This document shows positions 36,383 to 43,455 of a DNA stretch of 64,000 nucleotides, piece by piece. Location: assembly GCF_001952855.1 (NCBI RefSeq), contig NZ_LPNO01000035.1, positions 165,069 through 229,068 of the forward strand. The letters are read 5' to 3'. The stretch comes from Pseudomonas sp. ATCC PTA-122608. GTDB lineage: Bacteria; Pseudomonadota; Gammaproteobacteria; Pseudomonadales; Pseudomonadaceae. A model generated the notes under the pieces. The model searched no databases. It saw only the letters and a list, made by a program, of their open reading frames with translations, and was not told the origin of the DNA. Position numbers and translations under genes: made by a program. Positions within the stretch are counted from its first letter, which is position 1; each line of letters starts with the position of its first letter.

Positions 36383-36425
36383 ATCACGCCGGTTCGGCAC
36401 TGATAACGGAGCCGTTCGGCGTGAT
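36383..36425. other. Nested inverted repeat in the gap before the Met-rich gene
   Basis: ATCACGCCG (36383-36391) faces CGGCGTGAT (36417-36425), with CGGC/GCCG nested inside. No T run follows. It lies in the 255-nt gap between the monooxygenase and the Met-rich gene; it could be a transcript 3' end or a regulator site. Nothing else was recognised in this gap. Confidence 0.4.
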
Positions 36426-36590
36426 CGCAGCATAAAGTCTGACATCACGGAATTGTCGGCTGTCTCGCTCCGATAAACCCCCATGCAACGTCCATTTCTG
36501 CTGCTGGGCCAGCGCCTTGCGCCGTTGCGCCGCATCTCTAGAATCGGCCCCAGAACTTACTCATTTCCTGTCGATTACGGAGTTTCGAAC

Positions 36591-37103
36591 ATGATGAACG
36601 CCATGCAGATGCCAATGAACAACGCGATGCCAATGATGCCGATGATGGGCATGCCGATGATGATGGCCACCATGACCTGCACGATGACCGACGAGGGCAT
36701 GATGTGCACCATGAAGCCGGCCGCCGGCATGGACATGGCGATGTTCAAGAACAACGCCGAAATGATGGCGATGATGATGAACTGCGGCATGCCGATGATG
36801 ATGCAGTGCGCCAACATGTCGATGATGTGCATGTCGCAAGACGGCATGGCGATGATGAACAGCATGTCGACCATGAACATGCCGATGATGATGCCGATGG
36901 GCATGCCTATGCCGATGATGAAGTGCGTCATGGAATGCAAGATGGAAGCCGACTGCATGACCTGCAAGATGATGCCGATGCCAGGCATGAGCATGGACAT
37001 GATGAACAACTGCTGCATGCTGATGATGAAGATGATGAGCGACTGCGCCATGCCGATGATGATGAGCTGCAACGGCATGCCGATGATGTGCTGCACCTGC
37101 TGA
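36591..37103 (+). CDS. Extreme Met/Cys-rich protein
   Basis: 170 residues, of which about 71 are Met (roughly 42%) and 16 are Cys, with many MxM, MMM, CxxC-like and MMxC patterns (for example GMPMMMQC, ADCMTCKMM, NNCCM, CCTC at the end). No signal peptide, so it is likely cytoplasmic. The ATG at 36591 is 8 nt after GGAG, and a strong terminator follows the stop. Non-Met codons end almost always in G or C (AAC, GCC, TGC, CCG), as in real genes of this genome, which supports this frame over the other open frames here. Possible roles are binding soft metals such as Cu(I) or acting as a sacrificial oxidant sink. No family is recognised. Confidence 0.78.
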   Translation: MMNAMQMPMNNAMPMMPMMGMPMMMATMTCTMTDEGMMCTMKPAAGMDMAMFKNNAEMMAMMMNCGMPMMMQCANMSMMCMSQDGMAMMNSMSTMNMPMMMPMGMPMPMMKCVMECKMEADCMTCKMMPMPGMSMDMMNNCCMLMMKMMSDCAMPMMMSCNGMPMMCCTC

Positions 37104-37123
37104 TTCGTTTGGCGTGAAACCAG

Positions 37124-37152
37124 AAAGCCCCGGCGAGTGCCGGGGCTTTTTG
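37124..37152 (+). terminator. Rho-independent terminator of the Met-rich gene
   Basis: AGCCCCGGC (37126-37134) pairs with GCCGGGGCT (37139-37147), tetraloop GAGT, followed by TTTT. A strong terminator between the Met-rich gene and the convergent XRE-cupin gene; on the other strand AAAG precedes it, so it may work in both directions. Confidence 0.88.
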
Positions 37153-37156
37153 CGTT

Positions 37157-37795
37157 TCAGTCCAGGCGCTCCGGGTAAGTGATCACCAGGAACGCCACCG
37201 CCTCACTGTCCGCCGGGTTTCGATAGCGGTGGGGCTGGTCGGCGTAGAACAGGATCGAGTCACCGGTGGACAGCAGGTAGCGTTCCTCGTTGACGCTGAC
37301 TTCCAGCACGCCCTGGGCCACCACCAGGTTTTCCTGGATTCCCGGCCCGTGACCTTCAGAAACTTCTTCGCCAAGTGCCTTCAAGCGGATCTCGTAGAAC
37401 TCCGACTGGCGTGCCATATCGTAGGGAAACAGTGCACGGCTGATGAAGCTGCCGTCGGCACTCACCAAGCGTTTGCTCTGTTGCGCCGGCAGCAGTTCGA
37501 CCCCTTCGAACGCACGGTTTTCCAGGAAGGCCGCCACCGAGACTTTCAAGCCCTTGGCAATCTTGCACAGCACCTTGATCGACGGCACGCTGCGCCCGGA
37601 TTCAATCTGCGCCAGCATCGCCCGGCTCACGCCGCAGTTGCGCGCCAGGGCGTCCAGCGACAGGTAGCGTTTACTGCGCAGGCGTTGCAGGTTCTGCGCG
37701 ACGCACTGGCCGATGGCGTCATCGTCGCCGCTGTTGCAATCCTTGGGTTTGGAGGGGAGGTCGGGCACTTCGGGAAGCGCGTGCAGGAAATTCAT
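37157..37795 (-). CDS. XRE-family regulator with C-terminal cupin domain
   Basis: 212 residues. The helix-turn-helix is at about 30-90 (LDALARNCGVSRAMLAQIES then GRSVPSIKVLCKIAKGLKVS), followed by a cupin barrel at about 130-210 (GHGPGIQENLVVAQGVLEVS, STGDSILFYADQPHRYRNP). This layout is common in regulators of small-molecule metabolism, with the cupin binding the effector. It starts 4 nt after the stop of a small upstream gene and is divergent from a TonB receptor. Confidence 0.9.
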   Translation of the reverse strand: MNFLHALPEVPDLPSKPKDCNSGDDDAIGQCVAQNLQRLRSKRYLSLDALARNCGVSRAMLAQIESGRSVPSIKVLCKIAKGLKVSVAAFLENRAFEGVELLPAQQSKRLVSADGSFISRALFPYDMARQSEFYEIRLKALGEEVSEGHGPGIQENLVVAQGVLEVSVNEERYLLSTGDSILFYADQPHRYRNPADSEAVAFLVITYPERLD

Positions 37796-37799
37796 TGCC

Positions 37800-37958
37800 T
37801 CACGCCCGGCGGGTATCGCTGGAGGTGGTGACGTGTGCGGTAAACACCGCGACTCCGGCGCGTGCCGCGTACATCGCCCACATCAGTTCAGCCGCTGCGC
37901 GTGCCTGGCGGCGTTTGCGGTGGAGGGTGAAATCGATGACGGTGGCGGATGTTTGCAT
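37800..37958 (-). CDS. Small hypothetical protein
   Basis: 52 residues, starting MQTSATVIDFTLHRKRRQAR, followed by an Ala-rich amphipathic or weakly hydrophobic helix (AAAELMWAMYAARAGVAVFT). AGAGAT lies upstream of the ATG. The 4-nt gap to the XRE-cupin gene suggests one operon. Too short to assign; might be membrane associated. Confidence 0.5.
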   Translation of the reverse strand: MQTSATVIDFTLHRKRRQARAAAELMWAMYAARAGVAVFTAHVTTSSDTRRA

Positions 37959-38174
37959 GACGTAAATCTCTGGGGACTCAATGGCCCTACAGTAATCCGT
38001 GGCGCTTATTTCCATAAATACTGAGTTTGCATTTGGTAATTCGATTTTGGACTTAACGCCGATTGGCGCCTGTACGTCCATCAGTGGTGACCCGCCGGGC
38101 TTCACAGGCTTCCCACCACAGACCTTGTGCCGGGCCGAGTCCGTCGCAAAAACGAATTCCAAGGATTTACCCTC

Positions 38175-40322
38175 ATGCCCCCCGCGTTTCCGTTCACCGC
38201 CCGAAAAGCCTGGCCCTTGCTGGGTTTTGGCGCCGCTCTTAGCTTCAGCCCGGTCACCCAGGCCCAAGACACGCTGCAACTGTCACCCGTCGAGGTCAGC
38301 AGCGCCGAACTCAGCGCTGATGAACTGGCCCAGGTCCAGCTCAAGAGCGTGCCCGGCGCCACCAACTACATCGACATGGGCAGCGTCGAGCAAGGGCGAG
38401 TGAGCACCAACGAGGACGTGTTCAAGTACCAGGCCGGCGTGTACGCCAAGGCCGCGAACAACGAAGGGGTGAAGCTTTCCATCCGTGGCTCGGGCATCAA
38501 CCGTGGCCCCGGCGCCCACGCGTCCGGCCTGTACGAAACCTTCGACGGTCTGCCGCTGACCGGCCCGGGCGGCACGCCCTACGAACTCAAGGACCCGTTG
38601 TGGCTCAGCCGCGTTGAAGTGCTGCGCGGCGCCAATGGTTTTGACCAGGGCGCATTGGCCCTCGGTGGTGCGGTCAACTACGTCACCCACACCGGCTACG
38701 ACGCCCCCAAGCTGCAAGTGCGCTACGAAGCTGGCAGCCATGGCTACGCCCAACGGGAAATCAGTTCGGGGCAGGTGCTGGGGGATGCCGACTACTACAT
38801 CAGCCTCACCGATTCGCACTACGACGGCTTCCAGGACCACAGCTCCGGCAGCGGCAAAGGCATGGCTGCCAACTTTGGCTACCGCTTCAACCCTGACCTG
38901 GAAACCCGCTTCTACTTCCGCTACCGCGAAACCGACAACGATTCCCCCGGCAAGCTGACCCGTGACCAGATCAGCCATGACCCACGCGCCGCCGCCAGCC
39001 TCAACGTGGCGCGGGACTCCAAGCGCCTGCAACCGGGCTCGACCTGGATTGCCAACAAAACCACCCTGCACCTGGACGACAACGCCCGGGTCGAGGTCGG
39101 GCTGGCGTATCACGACTACCCGATGGACCTGCGCGAAGGCACCAACCGTCTCAAGGTCGCCTACACCGACGTCAGCGGCACCGTGAACTACATCCGCCAG
39201 GACACGTTGTTCGGGCGCGACAGCAAGACCACTATCGGTTTGCGCACGACTCAGGCGATGCCAAATAACGGCGGCTCGGAATTCGTACGGATCCCGACCG
39301 GCAATACCGCCATTTATGCACCCGGCACCAAGACCCGCGACTACAGCTACCTGGGTTCCGACACCGTGCTGCATATCGGCAACGACCTGGAACTGGTACC
39401 GGACCTTTGGCTGACCACCGGGCTGGCGGCGATCTACACCCGCCGTGAAACCGAAGTCAGCTATCCGCAAACCCACACGCCGGTCAGCCAGCACGATTGG
39501 GATTACGCGCCACGGGTTGGCTTGCGTTATGACTTCAGCCCGCAACTGCAGGTGTATGGCAACCTGAGCCGCTCGGTTGAGCCGCCTCATGCATGGTCGA
39601 TGATCTGGGGCTCAAACAAGTACTTCCCGGCCGACAGCGGCCCGGCGAGCGGGTTGCAGCGCGAAGGCGTAAAGCTGAAAAACCAGACCGCAACCACCCT
39701 GGAAGTCGGCGGGCGCGGTGAAGAAAGGTTCGGCCAATGGGACCTGGCGCTGTACCGTTCCGAGGTGCGCCACGAACTGCTCAGCGTCGAAACCCAGGCC
39801 GCGATCTCCACCACCTCTGCAATCATCGCCGAGTCCAACGCCAGCCCCACGGTGCACCAAGGCGTGGAACTGAGCCTGATCAGCCCGCTGTGGGATGGCG
39901 GCCGCACCGGCCAGTTAGCCCTGCGCCAGGCCTACACCTACAGCGACTTCCATTACCGCAACGACGACCGCTTCGGCGACAACACCTTGCCCGGCATCCC
40001 CAAGCACTACTATCAGGCGCAGTTGCGCTACAGCCATCCGAGCGGTTTCTACACCAGCCTCAATGGCGAGCACTCGTCGCGGGTGGCGGTGGACTACGCC
40101 AATTCCTACTACGCGGCGGCCTACACGCTGCTCGGTGCGACGGTCGGGTATGACGCGCCGAAGCACGACTGGCAAGCCTGGGTCGACCTGCGCAACCTGA
40201 CCAACCAGCGCTACGCCAACACGATCACGCCGGGTTATGACGACAAAGGGCTGGACGTTGCGCGGTCGACGCCGGGGGATGGCATGGGCGTTTACACCGG
40301 GGTGTCCTGGAGCTGGCGTTAA
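38175..40322 (+). CDS. TonB-dependent outer-membrane receptor
   Basis: About 715 residues. Signal peptide ends TQAQ, followed directly by a TonB-box-like DTLQLSPVEV and the plug domain (IRGSGINRGPGAHASGLYET, LSRVEVLRGANGFDQGALAL, GGAVNYVT). The barrel ends in GVYTGVSWSWR. It has no N-terminal signalling (STN) domain, so it is a transporter rather than a sigma-factor transducer. Ligand unknown; a metal chelate is usual for the family. The ATG at 38175 is preceded by AAGGAT. It is divergent from the XRE-cupin regulator, which may control it. Confidence 0.92.
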   Translation: MPPAFPFTARKAWPLLGFGAALSFSPVTQAQDTLQLSPVEVSSAELSADELAQVQLKSVPGATNYIDMGSVEQGRVSTNEDVFKYQAGVYAKAANNEGVKLSIRGSGINRGPGAHASGLYETFDGLPLTGPGGTPYELKDPLWLSRVEVLRGANGFDQGALALGGAVNYVTHTGYDAPKLQVRYEAGSHGYAQREISSGQVLGDADYYISLTDSHYDGFQDHSSGSGKGMAANFGYRFNPDLETRFYFRYRETDNDSPGKLTRDQISHDPRAAASLNVARDSKRLQPGSTWIANKTTLHLDDNARVEVGLAYHDYPMDLREGTNRLKVAYTDVSGTVNYIRQDTLFGRDSKTTIGLRTTQAMPNNGGSEFVRIPTGNTAIYAPGTKTRDYSYLGSDTVLHIGNDLELVPDLWLTTGLAAIYTRRETEVSYPQTHTPVSQHDWDYAPRVGLRYDFSPQLQVYGNLSRSVEPPHAWSMIWGSNKYFPADSGPASGLQREGVKLKNQTATTLEVGGRGEERFGQWDLALYRSEVRHELLSVETQAAISTTSAIIAESNASPTVHQGVELSLISPLWDGGRTGQLALRQAYTYSDFHYRNDDRFGDNTLPGIPKHYYQAQLRYSHPSGFYTSLNGEHSSRVAVDYANSYYAAAYTLLGATVGYDAPKHDWQAWVDLRNLTNQRYANTITPGYDDKGLDVARSTPGDGMGVYTGVSWSWR

Positions 40323-40338
40323 GCCGAGCAACGCCACT

Positions 40339-40436
40339 GTAGGAGCGAGCTTGCTCGCGAAAAACGCAAAGACACCGCGTTCATTCAGGATGCCAGCGTT
40401 ATCGTTGAGGTCCTTCGCGAGCAAGCTCGCTCCTAC
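40339..40436. repeat. Paired REP element (inverted)
   Basis: GAGCGAGCTTGCTCGCGA in the left arm and its inverse TCGCGAGCAAGCTCGCTC in the right arm, about 55 nt apart, just after the TonB receptor stop. This is the standard Pseudomonas REP pair, which can also fold into a long hairpin at the 3' end of the message. Confidence 0.88.
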
Positions 40437-40775
40437 ATAAAACACAATCCACTTAACGGATAGATTTAACGTGCGTTTTTTTTGATTTTATCTCTGGTTT
40501 TTTTGTAACAATTGCGTGTATAAGATAAAGCCTGCTCAACTGAAAGATGATTTTTCATAAGCAGTTAGTTCCTTGCGCCACGGGTGCGGGCACTTAAGCG
40601 AGTACGCACATGGAATGTCGCCGTACGCGCAAAAACAGTTATCCAGCACTGCACAGTGTTCACCGGATAACTGCCAGCAATCGACTTGATAGTGGTGTTA
40701 TTTCATCTGTCGGGATCAATTGCGTCCGTTTTATCCCTTTAAGCTTAATTAATCTGCTGTAAATGGAGTACTACC
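40437..40775. other. AT-rich gap with nested palindrome upstream of nuclease gene
   Basis: No coding frame is supported. The first part is AT-rich with long T runs. At 40636-40673, CAGTTATCC faces GGATAACTG, and inside it CACTG-CA-CAGTG forms a second hairpin, a cruciform-like element about 100 nt before the nuclease start. It could be an operator or structured leader. Confidence 0.5.
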
Positions 40776-41621
40776 ATGCAAAGGAAAGCACCGTTCAAAT
40801 ACCTGGCGTTGTTGTGGGTGCCGCTGATGGCAGGCTGTATCAGCACCCAGCCTACACAGGCACCGGAGCGCGCCGTACAGGCGCCGCTCGAGCAGGCCGT
40901 CACGGTCGATAATTGTTCCCAGGGTTGCCCCTCCGGCGGTGGGCCGCTGACATTGAATCGCCAGGCCTACACCCTCAACAACAACGCATCGACCAAGTTC
41001 GCCAACTGGGTGGCCTACCGGATCACCAAGTCCACACCGGCCAGCGGGCGCCCGCGTAATTGGCACACCGATCCGGACATTCCGGCGGGTGAAACCCTTG
41101 ATCCTGTTGACTACAACGGCGCCAACGTGGCGCTGAAGGTCGATCGTGGGCACCAGGCAAACCTGGCGTCGATGGCCGGCGTCTCCGATTGGCAGACCCT
41201 CAATTACCTGTCGAACATCACCCCGCAAAAGGCTGATTTGAACCAGGGCCCGTGGGCACGCCTGGAGGATCAGGAGCGCACCCTGAGCCAGGACGCCGCA
41301 GTGGACGAGGTGTACGTGATGACCGGCCCGCTGTATGAGAAATTCATCGGCACCTTGCCGGGGACCAATAAAGTCCACACGATCCCCAGTGGCTACTGGA
41401 AGATTGTTTCTGTCGGCAAGTCGCCCCAAGACGGACTTTATGCCTCGTTCATCCTGAATCAGGAAGCGCCCAAGGGGGCTAACTTCTGTGACTATCGCGC
41501 GACGGTCGAACAGATTGAACAGCGTTCCGGGCTGACATTCTGGAGTGAGTTGCCGCAGGCGGTGCAAACTGCACTTAAATCGAAACAAGGACAACTGCCG
41601 CAGCGGATTGGCTGCAAGTAA
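40776..41621 (+). CDS. DNA/RNA non-specific endonuclease, lipoprotein
   Basis: 281 residues with a lipoprotein signal (LLWVPLMAGC). The beta-beta-alpha-metal nuclease domain has the NUC-type motif with catalytic His in VDRGHQANLASM (near residue 127) and the metal-binding Asn region YLSNITPQKADLNQGPW, followed by TGPLYE and GYWKIVSV strands. Such enzymes degrade DNA and RNA outside the cytoplasm, for nutrient recovery or defence. There is no immunity-like gene next to it. Confidence 0.88.
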   Translation: MQRKAPFKYLALLWVPLMAGCISTQPTQAPERAVQAPLEQAVTVDNCSQGCPSGGGPLTLNRQAYTLNNNASTKFANWVAYRITKSTPASGRPRNWHTDPDIPAGETLDPVDYNGANVALKVDRGHQANLASMAGVSDWQTLNYLSNITPQKADLNQGPWARLEDQERTLSQDAAVDEVYVMTGPLYEKFIGTLPGTNKVHTIPSGYWKIVSVGKSPQDGLYASFILNQEAPKGANFCDYRATVEQIEQRSGLTFWSELPQAVQTALKSKQGQLPQRIGCK

Positions 41622-41879
41622 CCGCCGCACGCTAGACGCCCGTCATTAATTGTCATGCGTCCATTAAGTTGGCAGGTACGCAAGTGCCTGTCGACTATTG
41701 CTCGTTCTAACTAAATGAAGTGTTAATACGTCTGTTAAAAGGTAGTTGTTATCTACCTGCCTCCCGCTCACCACCCATCACCCATGTCGGCTTCTATCGG
41801 TGAGCCTCTTGCTCCCCCTCCGTTTTACTGTCATCGTTTGCGCAATTGGTAATCTTTCTTGTTTGAGAAATTTTTGCGC

Positions 41880-42425
41880 ATGCATGACTTTCCTGTAGCT
41901 GAGGGTGATATAGCCCGTCGCCAGCAGACCATCGCCACCCTCTACAGCGACCACCATTCCTGGTTGCACGGTTGGCTGCGCAAGAAACTCGGCTGCTCAC
42001 AACATGCCGCCGACCTGGCCCACGACGCCTTTATCCGCATTCTGCTACTGGCCGAACCCCACACCATCAAGGAACCAAGGGCTTTCCTGGCGACGACGGC
42101 CGGGCGCTTGATGATTGACGGCGCGCGTCGGCGGCGTATCGAGAAGGCCTACATGGAAGCCCTGGCGATTCAAAGCGAAGACGCCGGCATGCCGGATCCG
42201 GCGGAAATTCATGTGGCACTCCAGGCCCTGGAACGAATCGCCGAGATGCTCACCGGCTTGCCCGCCAAGGCCCGCGAAGCCTTCCTGCTCAGCCGCCTCG
42301 ACGGGCTGACCTACAGCGAAATCGCCGCACACCTGCAGGTGTCCCCCAGCACCGTGAAGAACTACATCTCCAGCGCACTGGTGCACTGCTATCACACCCT
42401 GCACGGGGCGGACCCGCTGTCGTGA
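41880..42425 (+). CDS. FecI-like ECF sigma factor
   Basis: About 181 residues. Sigma region 2 (LYSDHHSWLHGWLRKKLGCS, AADLAHDAFIRILL) and region 4 (GLPAKAREAFLLSRLDGLTY, SEIAAHLQVSPSTVKNYISS) are clear and of the iron-starvation FecI type. ATG 41880 is chosen; a TTG seven codons upstream is possible. It overlaps the anti-sigma gene (GTGA). With the next two genes it forms a cell-surface signalling system for a ferric siderophore. Confidence 0.9.
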   Translation: MHDFPVAEGDIARRQQTIATLYSDHHSWLHGWLRKKLGCSQHAADLAHDAFIRILLLAEPHTIKEPRAFLATTAGRLMIDGARRRRIEKAYMEALAIQSEDAGMPDPAEIHVALQALERIAEMLTGLPAKAREAFLLSRLDGLTYSEIAAHLQVSPSTVKNYISSALVHCYHTLHGADPLS

Positions 42426-43366
42426 GTTCCGAGCAGATCATCAGTGAAGCCGCCCGCTGGCTGACGTTGTTGCACGACGATCACGTGACCGAGGCCGACC
42501 GCGCCGCATTCGATGCTTGGTGCCAGGCCGACCCACGGCATGCCGTCGCCATCGAGCGCATGCGCAGCCTGTGGGGCAGCCTCGACGCATTGCCCGCCGC
42601 CCCGGCGCGCCTTGCCCTGAACCGCGCGTTTGCCCCGCAAAAACCAAGGTTTGCCGCCCGTGGTACTCAGGCCGTCGCGCTGTTGGGTGTGTTGCTGTGC
42701 GGCTGGGCGGGAATTGAGCGGATGCCGGTGTGGATGGCCGACCAGCGCACCAGCATCGGCGAACGGCGTCAGGTGGCACTGACCGACGGCAGCCAGGTGC
42801 AGCTCAACAGCAACTCGGCCCTGGACGTGAAGTTCGACGGCCACCAACGGGTGATCGAACTGTTGCAGGGCGAGATGTGGGTCGAGGTGGCCAAGGACGC
42901 GCAACGGCCGTTCGTGGTGCATACCGACCAGGGCACGGCCACGGCGTTGGGCACGCGGTTCCTGGTGCGCAAGGCCGAGGACGGCTCGACCGTAGTCACC
43001 GTGATCGAGTCCACCGTGGCCGTCAAAGGCACCCGCGCAGGCGACGTGAAAGTGCCGGCAGGGCAGAAGTCCATACTCAAGGACGGACACGCCAGCAACC
43101 CGCAGCCCATCGGCAATGCCGACCCGGACGCTTGGACCCGCGGCCTGCTCAAGGTCGACGACCAACCCCTGAGCGAGGTGCTGCAAACCCTCGCCGGTTA
43201 TCGGCACGGGCTGGTGCGCTTTGATCCGCAGGCGCTGCAAGGGATGCGCGTGTCGGGGGTGTTCAAGCTCGACGACACCGGCGCGGCCCTGGCTTCACTG
43301 GCGGATAACTTGCCGATCAAGGTGGAGTACTTCACCGATTTGGTGGTGGTTATCAAGCCCCGGTAA
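42422..43366 (+). CDS. FecR-like anti-sigma regulator
   Basis: 314 residues. The cytoplasmic anti-sigma part has EAARWLTLLHDDHVTEADRAAF and WCQADPRHAVAIERM. A membrane segment (VALLGVLLCGWAGI) follows at about 82-95, then the periplasmic FecR domain (RQVALTDGSQVQLNSNSALDV, LLQGEMWVEVA, TALGTRFLV) and a STN-like C-terminus. It receives the signal from the STN domain of the receptor and releases the sigma factor. GTG start at 42422 overlaps the sigma stop. Confidence 0.92.
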   Translation: MSSEQIISEAARWLTLLHDDHVTEADRAAFDAWCQADPRHAVAIERMRSLWGSLDALPAAPARLALNRAFAPQKPRFAARGTQAVALLGVLLCGWAGIERMPVWMADQRTSIGERRQVALTDGSQVQLNSNSALDVKFDGHQRVIELLQGEMWVEVAKDAQRPFVVHTDQGTATALGTRFLVRKAEDGSTVVTVIESTVAVKGTRAGDVKVPAGQKSILKDGHASNPQPIGNADPDAWTRGLLKVDDQPLSEVLQTLAGYRHGLVRFDPQALQGMRVSGVFKLDDTGAALASLADNLPIKVEYFTDLVVVIKPR

Positions 43367-43455
43367 AAAGTCTGAATAAAAACTGCTCTCATTCATGCCC
43401 GATTTTCCGACATGGCCGTCATGACTAATAGAACCCCCATTTCCCAGGACTTCTC

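Noticed and set aside
36575..37117. Alternative frames across the Met-rich gene (minus frame rich in Ile/Met, plus frame rich in His/Asp)
   Set aside because: ATG-rich DNA leaves several frames open. Only the Met/Cys frame has a ribosome site at its start, a stop just before the terminator and G/C-ending codons throughout.
41740..41758. AGGTAG/CTACCT stem after the nuclease gene as a terminator
   Set aside because: It is a short 6-bp stem without a T run, more than 100 nt after the stop codon; too weak to call.
41622..41879. Fur box before the FecI-like sigma gene
   Set aside because: A Fur site is expected from the gene type, but no stretch close to the GATAATGATAATCATTATC consensus could be found by eye.
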